From Pseudomonas sp. C1C7 (lineage in GTDB: Bacteria; Pseudomonadota; Gammaproteobacteria; Pseudomonadales; Pseudomonadaceae): a stretch of DNA of 32,548 bases. Below the pieces are notes generated by a model. That model was not told where the DNA came from, did no database searches, and worked only from the letters and a program-made list of their open reading frames with translations. Within the stretch, counting starts at the first letter, position 1. The number at the start of each line of letters is the position of its first letter. Shown here in pieces: positions 7,618 to 14,815 of this stretch. The stretch covers positions 1 to 32,548 of the forward strand of contig NZ_JABFMP010000055.1 of the NCBI RefSeq assembly GCF_013359595.1, given 5' to 3'. The translations under genes were made by a program, and so were the position numbers.

Positions 7618-8921
7618 ACTTTTCGCTGCGCTGGCCGCGCACCCTGGCCTCACGCCTGTCGCTGATTTTCCTGATCTGCCTGATCCTCGCCCAGGCGCTG
7701 TCCTTCGGCGCGCAGTATTACGAGCGCTACGAAAACGCCAAGAACACCATGCTCGGCAACCTGGAAACCGACGTCTCGACGTCCATCGCGATCCTCGACC
7801 GCCTGCCAGCCGAGGAACGCCCGAGCTGGCTGCGCCAACTGCAGCGCAACAACTACGGCTATCTGTTGAGTGCCGGCGAAACCGGCACGCCGATGACCAT
7901 GGAGATGCCCGATGCGCCTATCGCCATGGCCTCGATCATGGATGCCCTGGGCAAAGACTACCCGATGACCTTTACCGATATTCCGGGGCCGAAAAAGCAT
8001 TTTCAGGTACACCTGAAACTCACCGATGGCAGCCCGCTGACCATCGACGTGCGCCCGGCGATGGTGCCGTTGTCGCCCTGGCTGCCCATGGCCCTGCTCG
8101 GGCAACTGGCGCTGATGATTGCCTGTACCTGGCTGGCCGTACGCATCGCCGTCCGCCCGCTGACCCGTCTGGTCGACGCCGTGGACAACCTCGACCCCAA
8201 CGCTCACCCGATCCAGCTGGACGAGAAAGGCCCGACCGAAGTTGTTCATGCCGCCAGGGCTTTCAATGCCATGCAGGCGCGCATCGCGTCTTATCTGAAA
8301 GAGCGCATGCAACTGCTGGCGGCGATCTCCCACGATCTGCAAACACCCATCACCCGGATGAAACTGCGCGCGGAGTTCATGGACGATTGTCTGGAGAAAG
8401 ACAAGCTCTGGGCGGATCTGAGCGAAATCGAACACCTGGTGCGCGAAGGCGTGGCCTACGCCCGCAGCGTCCATGGCGCCACCGAAGAAAGCCGCCGCAC
8501 CGATCTGGACTCGTTCCTCGACAGCCTGGTGTTCGACTATCAGGACATGGGCAAGGAAGTTCAGTTGAGCGGCAAGAGCACCACCGTCATCGACACCCGC
8601 CCCCACGCCCTGCGCCGGGTGCTGGTGAACCTCACGGACAACGCCCTGAAGTTTGCTGGTGCGGCGGAGTTGCTGGTGGAGAAGAAGCGCGACGGCAGCG
8701 TGTCGGTGAAAGTCATGGACCGCGGTCCCGGCATTGCCGAGGAAGAACTGGCCCAGGTGATGCAGCCGTTCTACCGCGTGGAAAACTCGCGCAACCGCAG
8801 CACCGGCGGCACGGGGCTGGGCCTGGCGATTGCGCAGCAACTGGCGCTGGCGATCGGCGGGTCGCTGACCCTGAGCAATCGCGAAGGCGGCGGGTTGTGC
8901 GCCGAGCTGCACCTGCGCTAA
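7614..8921 (+). CDS. EnvZ-type sensor histidine kinase
   Basis: A 435-residue membrane kinase, partner of the regulator just upstream. Membrane segments lie near residues 12-33 and 155-178 with a periplasmic sensor loop of about 120 residues between them. A HAMP domain (RIAVRPLTRLVDAVDNL) precedes the HisKA helix with H240 in ISHDLQTPITRMK. The ATPase domain has the N box around N343 (LVNLTDNALKFA), the G1 box DRGPGIAEEE (369-378) and the G2 box GGTGLGLAIAQ (398-408). The loop shows no Cys- or His-rich metal-binding stretch. The phospholipid operon begins 147 bp downstream. Confidence 0.95.
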   Translation: MNFSLRWPRTLASRLSLIFLICLILAQALSFGAQYYERYENAKNTMLGNLETDVSTSIAILDRLPAEERPSWLRQLQRNNYGYLLSAGETGTPMTMEMPDAPIAMASIMDALGKDYPMTFTDIPGPKKHFQVHLKLTDGSPLTIDVRPAMVPLSPWLPMALLGQLALMIACTWLAVRIAVRPLTRLVDAVDNLDPNAHPIQLDEKGPTEVVHAARAFNAMQARIASYLKERMQLLAAISHDLQTPITRMKLRAEFMDDCLEKDKLWADLSEIEHLVREGVAYARSVHGATEESRRTDLDSFLDSLVFDYQDMGKEVQLSGKSTTVIDTRPHALRRVLVNLTDNALKFAGAAELLVEKKRDGSVSVKVMDRGPGIAEEELAQVMQPFYRVENSRNRSTGGTGLGLAIAQQLALAIGGSLTLSNREGGGLCAELHLR

Positions 8922-9068
8922 CCCCCTCTTGTTCGGCCCCCGCGAACCCTCCTACAGGGCTTCTGCACGGCTTCTGCAAATGCGTGCAGTATCCCCGGAT
9001 ATCGCGCAGGTGAAAAACCGCTAATTGCATATACGCTTAGTAAAACCCAGCGACCGGGATACTGAGTG

Positions 9069-9701
9069 ATGGATGACAACAGAAGACCAATCAAAGCGCG
9101 CTCCACTGGCTGGGCCAGGCGCATCACGGACCTCTTGGTCAAACGCAATATTTCCCCCAACCAGATTTCCGTCGCCAGCATCTTCTTTGCCTTGGCCGGC
9201 ACGATTGCGCTCAACATCAGCAGCGGCGTCGCCGGCTCGATCTGCTGCGCCATCGCCATTCAATTGCGCCTGCTGTGCAATCTGTTCGACGGCATGGTCG
9301 CGGTCGAGGGCGGCAAGCAGTCGGCCATCGGCAGCCTGTACAACGAATTCCCCGACCGCATCGCCGACAGCCTGCTGATCATCGGCCTCGGCTACGCCCT
9401 GTACCAGCCGGAACTGGGCTGGTTCGCCGCGCTGGCCGCCGCGCTCACCGCCTATGTCCGGGTGTTCGGCGGCTCCATCGGCCTGAAGCAGAACTTCATG
9501 GGACCGATGGCCAAGCAGCACCGAATGGCGGTGATGACGGTCGGCCTGTTGCTCAATGCCGTCGAGGTTTATCTGCGCGGCAGCCACTATGCGCTGTTGC
9601 TGACCCTGGTCGTGATCGCCATCGGCGCCGCCATCACCTGCTTCACCCGCACCATGGCCATCTCCAGAGAATTGCAGGAGGTCAGCCATGTGGATCAGTA
9701 A
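9069..9701 (+). CDS. CDP-alcohol phosphatidyltransferase family protein (YnbA-like) with a non-canonical motif
   Basis: A 210-residue membrane protein with about six hydrophobic helices. The family motif is D-x2-D-G-x2-A-R-x8-G-x3-D-x3-D. Here it reads N71-x2-D74-G75-x2-A-V79-x8-G88-x3-N92-x3-D96, followed by D100. Thus two aspartates are asparagine and the arginine is valine. From memory, E. coli YnbA also has asparagines at these two places, so they may be normal for the clade; the Arg-to-Val change looks specific. It heads a three-gene operon whose other members make phosphatidate and CDP-diacylglycerol, so transfer of a phosphatidyl group to an unknown alcohol is a reasonable inference. 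ATG 9069 is used; a GTG sits just before it. Confidence 0.8.
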   Translation: MDDNRRPIKARSTGWARRITDLLVKRNISPNQISVASIFFALAGTIALNISSGVAGSICCAIAIQLRLLCNLFDGMVAVEGGKQSAIGSLYNEFPDRIADSLLIIGLGYALYQPELGWFAALAAALTAYVRVFGGSIGLKQNFMGPMAKQHRMAVMTVGLLLNAVEVYLRGSHYALLLTLVVIAIGAAITCFTRTMAISRELQEVSHVDQ

Positions 9702-10287
9702 TGCGCTGATCGCGGTGCTGCGCTTTTTGATTGGCGTCACCGCCCGCTGGGAAGGCCCGCCGGACCTCACGCGCCAGCGCATCTACTTCGCCAACCACAC
9801 CAGCCACATGGACACCCTGGCGATCATGGCCGCCCTGCCCGCCGAGGCGCGGGTGAATGTAAAGCCGGTGGCCGCCGCCGATTACTGGGGCAAGAACCGC
9901 TTCCTTTCCTACATCTCGCAGCAAGGCCTGAACGCGGTGCTGATCGAACGCAACCCGGCGCCCGGCACCAATGTGCTGGAGCCGATTTTCGATGTGGTGC
10001 GTGACGGCCATTCGATCATCATCTTTCCCGAGGGCACGCGCTCCAGCCAGGCGCTGCCGGGGGAATTCAAGTCCGGGCTGTTTCGCCTCGCCGAAACCTT
10101 TCCCGATGTCGACCTGGTGCCCATCTACCTGGAAAACCTGCATCGCTCCATGCCCAAGGGCAAACACGTGCCGCTGCCGATCATCTGCACGATCCGCATC
10201 GGCAACCCGCTGCCACGGGTCGCGGGCGAGGACAAACAGGTGTTCCTGGAACGGGCGCGTGACGCCATCGTGAGGCTGTCGAAATGA
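9688..10287 (+). CDS. 1-acyl-glycerol-3-phosphate acyltransferase family protein (PlsC-like)
   Basis: A 199-residue acyltransferase. It has the catalytic NH37TSHMD42 (H-x4-D) block and the glycerophosphate-binding block FPEG-TRS (E115-S119), with VAAADYWGKN between them. PlsC proteins acylate lysophosphatidate to phosphatidate in the inner membrane. The start overlaps the end of the preceding gene by 14 bp and has an excellent ribosome site, AGGAGG. It ends in an ATGA overlap with the next gene. The operon order (phosphatidyltransferase, acyltransferase, cytidylyltransferase) forms a self-contained lipid pathway. Confidence 0.9.
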   Translation: MWISNALIAVLRFLIGVTARWEGPPDLTRQRIYFANHTSHMDTLAIMAALPAEARVNVKPVAAADYWGKNRFLSYISQQGLNAVLIERNPAPGTNVLEPIFDVVRDGHSIIIFPEGTRSSQALPGEFKSGLFRLAETFPDVDLVPIYLENLHRSMPKGKHVPLPIICTIRIGNPLPRVAGEDKQVFLERARDAIVRLSK

Positions 10288-11228
10288 GTCTTGAACAGAA
10301 ATTCCTCTGGTTCTTTGCCGCCATCGCTTGCCTGCTGGCGGTCGCTTCGATCATTGGGCGGATTCTGGCCAAACGGGCGACCAGCGAGGGCTCGATCTCC
10401 ACCATCGAAAACCTCAATCAGCGGGTGAACGCCTGGTGGGGCATGGTCATCATCTTTTTCGTGTCCTGGCTGCTGGGACCGAATGCGACGGTGATCCTGT
10501 TCGCTTTCATTTCCCTGTTCGCATTGCGGGAGTTCATTACCCTGACCCCGACCACGCTGGGTGATCACAACGCGCTGTTTTGCGCATTCTTCATCCTGAT
10601 TCCGCTGCAATACCTGCTGATCGGCACCCACTGGTATTCGATGTTCACCCTGCTGATTCCCGTGTACGCCTTCCTGCTGCTGCCGGCGATTGCGGTGTTG
10701 AGCCAGGACACCGAAGCGTTCCTGGAGCGCACGGCGAAGATCCAGTGGGGCGTGATGATCTGCGTGTACTGCATCAGCCACGCGCCGGCGCTGTTGCTGC
10801 TGGATCTGCGAGGGTTCAGCGGGCAGAACGCATTGCTGCTGTTCTACCTGGTGTTCGTGGTGCAGATGAGCGATGTCCTGCAGTACGTCTTCGGCAAGCT
10901 GTTCGGCAAACGCAAGGTCGCGCCCCTGGTCAGCCCCTCGAAAACCGTGGAAGGCCTGGTCGGTGGCGGGCTGTCCGCGACGCTGATCGGCGGCTGCATG
11001 TATTGGATGACGCCGTTCAATTTCTGGCAGTCGCTGTTGCTGTCGCTGGTGATCGTGGTGATGGGGTTTCTGGGCGGGCTGGTGATGTCGGCAATCAAGC
11101 GCAGCCTGAGTGCCAAGGATTGGGGGACGATGATCAAGGGGCATGGCGGGATGCTGGACCGGATGGATTCGATCTGCTTTGCGGCGCCGATCTTTTTTCA
11201 CATGACGCGGTATTTCTTTTCTGCCTGA
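10284..11228 (+). CDS. Phosphatidate cytidylyltransferase (CdsA/YnbB-like)
   Basis: A 314-residue membrane enzyme with about eight hydrophobic helices that makes CDP-diacylglycerol from phosphatidate and CTP. The C-terminal CDS signature is clear: S269-x2-KRSLSAKDWG...GHGG-M-LDR-MD ending at D295, preceded by VSPSKTVEGLVGG (217-228). It is longer than typical CdsA by a divergent N-terminal region. The start overlaps the acyltransferase stop (ATGA). A separate housekeeping cdsA is expected elsewhere in a Pseudomonas genome, so this is probably an accessory paralogue dedicated to the operon. Confidence 0.92.
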   Translation: MSLEQKFLWFFAAIACLLAVASIIGRILAKRATSEGSISTIENLNQRVNAWWGMVIIFFVSWLLGPNATVILFAFISLFALREFITLTPTTLGDHNALFCAFFILIPLQYLLIGTHWYSMFTLLIPVYAFLLLPAIAVLSQDTEAFLERTAKIQWGVMICVYCISHAPALLLLDLRGFSGQNALLLFYLVFVVQMSDVLQYVFGKLFGKRKVAPLVSPSKTVEGLVGGGLSATLIGGCMYWMTPFNFWQSLLLSLVIVVMGFLGGLVMSAIKRSLSAKDWGTMIKGHGGMLDRMDSICFAAPIFFHMTRYFFSA

Positions 11229-11252
11229 CCCTCACTGTGAATGCAAAAACCC

Positions 11253-11280
11253 TGTGGGAGCGGGCTTGCTCGCTCCCACA
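11253..11280. repeat. TGTGGGAGCG hairpin
   Basis: TGTGGGAGCG, an 8-nt loop GGCTTGCT, then CGCTCCCACA. It lies between the convergent lipid operon and the DUF2063 gene and is a common Pseudomonas extragenic hairpin. It may end transcripts from both sides. Confidence 0.8.
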
Positions 11281-11314
11281 TTTGGATAGGTGGTGTTTTG
11301 GAGGATGTGTTCGG

Positions 11315-12073
11315 TCAATTGACCACACCAATCACCCTCTCCCCCTGCAACTGCCGCAACAACGCCGCGCCATTTTCCATGAACTCCACGGACCCGGCAC
11401 TCCCCGCCTCCAGCGCCAGCCCTTGCAACTGCGCCTGTGCGCTCAACCCGGGAAATTCCTCGATGCGCTGCAACAACCGCCACGCCAGCGGCGTCAGGGT
11501 CGAGAACTTCACGCTCCAGTCCTCAGCCCGGCGCACCAGCAGCAAGGTCGGCTGGTCCGGCGCCGCGTCCGGCTGATAATCCGGCCCCACCCGCTGCACC
11601 GGCCAGGTGTACGCCAGCGGCCAGGCCAGGGGCGATATCTGCAACGGGTGAGCGAGCAACACTTCGCCATCACCGGGTGCAAGCGGCTCGGCTTCGGACT
11701 GCTGCAACGCCATTTCAACCCATTCGTAGTGCGCCAGTTCCACCATGAACGGCGGCCACGAACCGTCGGCCAGCGCTTGCGGTTGCGAGGCGAGAAAGTC
11801 GACGAATTCCTCGGCGATTTCACCGAATTTCGGCGTGTGGGCCCGGTAGTCCCGCAGGAAGATCCGCACCAGCGCCCGCCATCGTTGATCGCCGAGAATC
11901 TGCACCAGCACCGGAAAGGTGCCGCTGATCAGGGTCGACAGGTTGGCGAACACCAGATCGCGGTAGACCTGGGCACGCTTGGGGTCCATTTCCGGCGGCG
12001 GCGCGCAATGCTCGGGATCGCGCAGGTACAGGCCCATGTTGCTCTGTTGCTCATGCAGCGAACGGTTTGCCAC
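11315..12073 (-). CDS. DUF2063 / BufC-HvfC family protein (MNIO partner)
   Basis: A 252-residue protein. The N-terminal ~95 residues are the DUF2063 domain, with the pattern RAQVYRDLVFANLSTLISGTFPVLVQILGD, and the rest is a mixed domain with ...ADGSWPPFMVELAHYEWVEMAL. Proteins of this family partner DUF692 enzymes (MNIO), presenting the precursor peptide to the enzyme. The GTG at 12073 is chosen because a perfect AGGAGGTGAACC precedes it; it overlaps the end of the DUF692 gene by 23 bp, so the two are translationally coupled. No DoxX-type gene follows; the next gene is convergent. Confidence 0.9.
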   Translation of the reverse strand: MANRSLHEQQSNMGLYLRDPEHCAPPPEMDPKRAQVYRDLVFANLSTLISGTFPVLVQILGDQRWRALVRIFLRDYRAHTPKFGEIAEEFVDFLASQPQALADGSWPPFMVELAHYEWVEMALQQSEAEPLAPGDGEVLLAHPLQISPLAWPLAYTWPVQRVGPDYQPDAAPDQPTLLLVRRAEDWSVKFSTLTPLAWRLLQRIEEFPGLSAQAQLQGLALEAGSAGSVEFMENGAALLRQLQGERVIGVVN

Positions 12074-12905
12074 GGTTCACCTCCTGAGTCTGCAAGCGGC
12101 GAATGGTCTGCAACTCGGCGACCAGTTCGGAAAACACCGGGAAGTTGAAATCCCGCTCCAGCAAGGTCGGTTGCGCGCCGAACCGGGCGTAGGCTTCGCT
12201 CAGCAGCGACCACACCGCCGGCTTCACCGATGCGCCATGGGTGTCGATTTTCAGGGTGTCGGACTCATCGAAGTGCCCGGCGATGTGCATGGCCACCACC
12301 CGATCCGCATCGATGCCGGCCAGGAAAGTACGCGGATCGAAGCCATGGTTGATCGAGTTGACGTAAACGTTGTTGACGTCCAGCAACAGGTCGCAATCGG
12401 CTTCGCGCAGCACGGCGTTGGTGAAGGTCACCTCGTCCATGTCCTGCTGCGGCGCGGCGTAGTAGGAGACGTTTTCCACCGCCAGGCGCCGGCCGAGAAT
12501 GTCCTGGGCCTGGCGGATCCGCGCGGCGACGTGGTGCACCGCCTCTTCGGTAAAGGGTAACGGCAACAGGTCGTAGAGATGACCGTCATCGCTGCAGTAG
12601 CTCAGGTGTTCGCTGTACAGCGGCACCTTGTAGTGATCGAGGAAAACCCGCACCTCCTGCAGGAAACCGATATCCAGCGGCGACGGTCCACCCAGGGACA
12701 ACGAGAGGCCGTGGCAGGACAACGGATAGCGCTCGGCCAGCGCACGCAAGGCTGCGCCATGGGCACCGCCGATGCCGATCCAGTTCTCCGGCGCGACTTC
12801 CAGGAAATCGAAATGGCCGACCGGGGCGGCCTGGAGGTCTTTCATTAAACCGCGACGCAAGCCGAGCCCGGCGCTGGCCTTGGCTGATGTGAGGGGGGTC
12901 TGCAT
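12051..12905 (-). CDS. DUF692 / MNIO enzyme (BufB-HvfB family)
   Basis: A 284-residue TIM-barrel protein of the multinuclear non-heme iron oxidase family, which modifies cysteines or other residues of ribosomal peptides. Likely metal and active-site residues in conserved blocks are E36 (FLEVAPENW), H65 (SCHGLSLSLGG), H100 (YSEHLSYC), E144 (LAVENVSYY), DVNNVYVNSINH187G and H207/H211 (AMHIAGH). The start at 12905 gives MQTPLTSAKASAG. In described loci a small Cys-containing precursor (often DUF2282) lies directly upstream; here the 206 bp upstream hold none, only a hairpin and repeat motifs. The substrate must therefore be elsewhere or unusual. Confidence 0.92.
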   Translation of the reverse strand: MQTPLTSAKASAGLGLRRGLMKDLQAAPVGHFDFLEVAPENWIGIGGAHGAALRALAERYPLSCHGLSLSLGGPSPLDIGFLQEVRVFLDHYKVPLYSEHLSYCSDDGHLYDLLPLPFTEEAVHHVAARIRQAQDILGRRLAVENVSYYAAPQQDMDEVTFTNAVLREADCDLLLDVNNVYVNSINHGFDPRTFLAGIDADRVVAMHIAGHFDESDTLKIDTHGASVKPAVWSLLSEAYARFGAQPTLLERDFNFPVFSELVAELQTIRRLQTQEVNRGKPFAA

Positions 12906-12955
12906 GGTGTCGATCTCTCGGGTTGTCAGTACACGAACACAGTTAATCGCGCTGA

Positions 12956-13033
12956 TGTATCGAGGCTGTGTGGCGGGCTGCCGGAAAATCGCGGGACTCG
13001 TATCGCCGGCGGGTCTGTACACACTGCGGTACA
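12956..13033. promoter_or_regulatory. Shared regulator-like half-sites upstream of the MNIO operon
   Basis: TGTATC (12956-12961), 4 bases, CTGTGT (12966-12971) begins 51 bp upstream of the DUF692 start. GGAAAATCGCGGGACT with CGTATC follows (12983-13004), then TACACA (13018) and GGTACA (13028), with ACTGC between and ACAAAC at the end. The first pair has the same spacing and sequence as the one at 14535-14550 upstream of the formamidase gene, and the last resembles 6792-6810. Confidence 0.55.
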
Positions 13034-13069
13034 AACCCGTCGGTCACCCGGCAAAGCCAAAAACACACC

Positions 13070-13099
13070 TGTGGCGAGGGGGCTTGCCCCCTCGCCACA
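13070..13099. repeat. Perfect 14-bp hairpin repeat
   Basis: Identical to the element at 5946-5975 (TGTGGCGAGGGGGC, TT, complement). It follows the formamidase stop by 12 bp and probably separates that transcript from the DUF692 operon downstream. Confidence 0.85.
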
Positions 13100-13111
13100 A
13101 AGTCCTCCTCG

Positions 13112-14446
13112 TTACGCCAGGTCGTACTTTTCGCGCACCAGATGGCCGATGCCCATGCGGTCGAGCACGTTCATCGGGCACAGGAAGGTCACGCGCACGG
13201 TGCCCGGCAGGCGGCTGATGTCGATGGAGCCGGTAATGGTCGCGCGGTTGAGCACCTCGTCATACGGCAGACCGGTGACATTGGCGGCGCGCTGCAGGCC
13301 GTTCTCCACCGCCAGGTTGAGGTTTTCACCGCTGCCGATGAAGGTGATCGGGCCGCTCTGCTCGATTTCCTGCTGGCCCCAGCGCTCGGCCAGTGCGCGA
13401 ACGTTGGCCCGCTGCTCGGCATTCATCGGCCGCGCCATGGGCGGCAGGTCGTCGAGGTTTTGCAGGAGGATCGGGCCTTCCAGGGTCAGGTTTTTCACCA
13501 CTTCCACTGACACTTCGGTTTCCCCGGAGCAATCGGTGGCGTGCCCGGCGATTTCGCCGTTGCCCTGCTGGGCGTGCATGTCGCCCATGTAGACCCCGGC
13601 CCCCGGCACTTTCACCGGGCAGATCAGCACGCAACCCTCGCGGATCGAGTTGGTGTCCATGTGGCCGTCGGTCTTGGCCGCGTGCAGCTCTTCGCGGGTC
13701 ATGCCGAAACGGTGCGCAGCGTTGATCAGGTACTGGCCGAAGTCGGCGCAGTTGTGCGAATCGGGCAAGTCTCGCGACGGCATGGTGCCGATGTTGCCAA
13801 GGAACGGCCGCATGTGCGCGGCGACACCCGGGATGTCGGCGCGGGCCAGGGACAGAATCGAGTGCTGGGCGGCGAATTCCGGCAGTGCCGACATTTCGGA
13901 AGCCTTGCCGGCCAGCTGGTTGGCGATGTCCTGGTTGACTGTCAGGCTGACCTGGTTCTGCGCATCGAAGACGATCACATAACCATGGCTGAAGCGGAAC
14001 GCGCTGACTTCGGCATCGCAGTGATTGCAGCGAATCGAGTCCTCGCCGATGCCTTCGACGTGGCTGGCCGGGTGTTCGGTGCCGCACTTGGCGCAGAACT
14101 TGGCAACGAACGGATCGCCGTTGTATCGCCCTTCGACGAAGGACATGACCCCGGACGACGTGGCCAGGGAGGTGACGCGCATGCTTTTGATCTTGATCGC
14201 CACGGCATCGCCGACTTCAGCGCCGGCAATGGCCACCGGTTGCGTCACTTCATGGCCGCCCTCGAACGCCGGGGTGATCATCGGCCCCCAGCAGCCCGGC
14301 GGCGTGCCGGTGATCAGGGTGCCGCCATCGGCCAAAGGGCCGAGCATCGGCTGGCTTGGGCCGATGATGCCGTGGGTGTATTGGTCGACCCGCAGGCGAA
14401 CGACCGGCGTGGCGTTGAGGGTGGTGTCAGGAACAGGCGTTGTCAT
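13112..14446 (-). CDS. Acetamidase/formamidase family amidohydrolase with a zinc ribbon
   Basis: A 444-residue protein of the FmdA/AmdA family, which hydrolyses formamide to formate and ammonia. Family blocks include HGIIGPSQPMLGPLADGG, GTPPGCWGPMITPAF, VKVPGAGVYMGDMHAQQGNGEIAGHATDCS and the C-terminal ...FLCPMNVLDRMGIGHLV. An inserted zinc ribbon is visible: C118AKC121 and C140NHC143. The start at 14446 (MTTPVPDTTLN) has AAGGGG upstream. It is monocistronic, bounded by a hairpin at each end, and its promoter shares repeats with that of the DUF692 operon. Formamide versus acetamide specificity cannot be told from the sequence. Confidence 0.9.
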   Translation of the reverse strand: MTTPVPDTTLNATPVVRLRVDQYTHGIIGPSQPMLGPLADGGTLITGTPPGCWGPMITPAFEGGHEVTQPVAIAGAEVGDAVAIKIKSMRVTSLATSSGVMSFVEGRYNGDPFVAKFCAKCGTEHPASHVEGIGEDSIRCNHCDAEVSAFRFSHGYVIVFDAQNQVSLTVNQDIANQLAGKASEMSALPEFAAQHSILSLARADIPGVAAHMRPFLGNIGTMPSRDLPDSHNCADFGQYLINAAHRFGMTREELHAAKTDGHMDTNSIREGCVLICPVKVPGAGVYMGDMHAQQGNGEIAGHATDCSGETEVSVEVVKNLTLEGPILLQNLDDLPPMARPMNAEQRANVRALAERWGQQEIEQSGPITFIGSGENLNLAVENGLQRAANVTGLPYDEVLNRATITGSIDISRLPGTVRVTFLCPMNVLDRMGIGHLVREKYDLA

Positions 14447-14534
14447 TGTGGTCCCCTTGGAAATCAGGAGCGAACGGCCGCCGGCTGGGGCAGCCCGGGA
14501 AGGGTCAAACAGCCTGCACAGTTCAGCGCAGGTT

Positions 14535-14613
14535 TGTATCTGCTCTGTGTTCGGGGGTGGTGGGGAATTGCGGGGGACTGTATCCGGGGGCCACATAGAT
14601 ACTTTGTGATACA
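14535..14613. promoter_or_regulatory. Shared regulator-like half-sites upstream of the formamidase gene
   Basis: TGTATC (14535-14540), 4 bases, CTGTGT (14545-14550); then GGGGAATTGCGGGGGACT and GTATCC (14562-14585); then GATACT (14598-14603) and GATACA (14608-14613), 10 bp apart. The layout matches that upstream of the DUF692 gene (TGTATC to the next GTATC is 45 bp here, 44 bp there) and the last pair matches the GATACA pairs upstream of the two-component operon. Confidence 0.55.
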
Positions 14614-14620
14614 CGCAATC

Positions 14621-14667
14621 CCTGTGGGAGCGGCGGTGCGACGATTCGACTTGCTCGCTCCCACAGG
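14621..14667. repeat. TGTGGGAGCG hairpin, expanded loop
   Basis: CCTGTGGGAGCG and its complement CGCTCCCACAGG enclose about 23 nt. Same family as 11253-11280. It lies between the divergent formamidase and methyltransferase genes, so it is not a terminator for either. Confidence 0.75.
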
Positions 14668-14815
14668 GGACTTTCGTCGCCTGAGGCCCGCGCACACGGC
14701 CCCACAACTAGACTTAATTCACCCAGGACACGCTTCCCGTCCTGTTCATTCCCACGACCACCGCCCACGACGAACACCGCCGCTGGACCGTGATCCTGCA
14801 ATAGGAGCACACGTG

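Noticed and set aside
6877..8921. Naming the two-component system as a known metal-sensing pair
   Set aside because: The domains are clear but the sensor loop has no metal-binding signature and the neighbours do not match a known copper or zinc locus well enough for a gene symbol.
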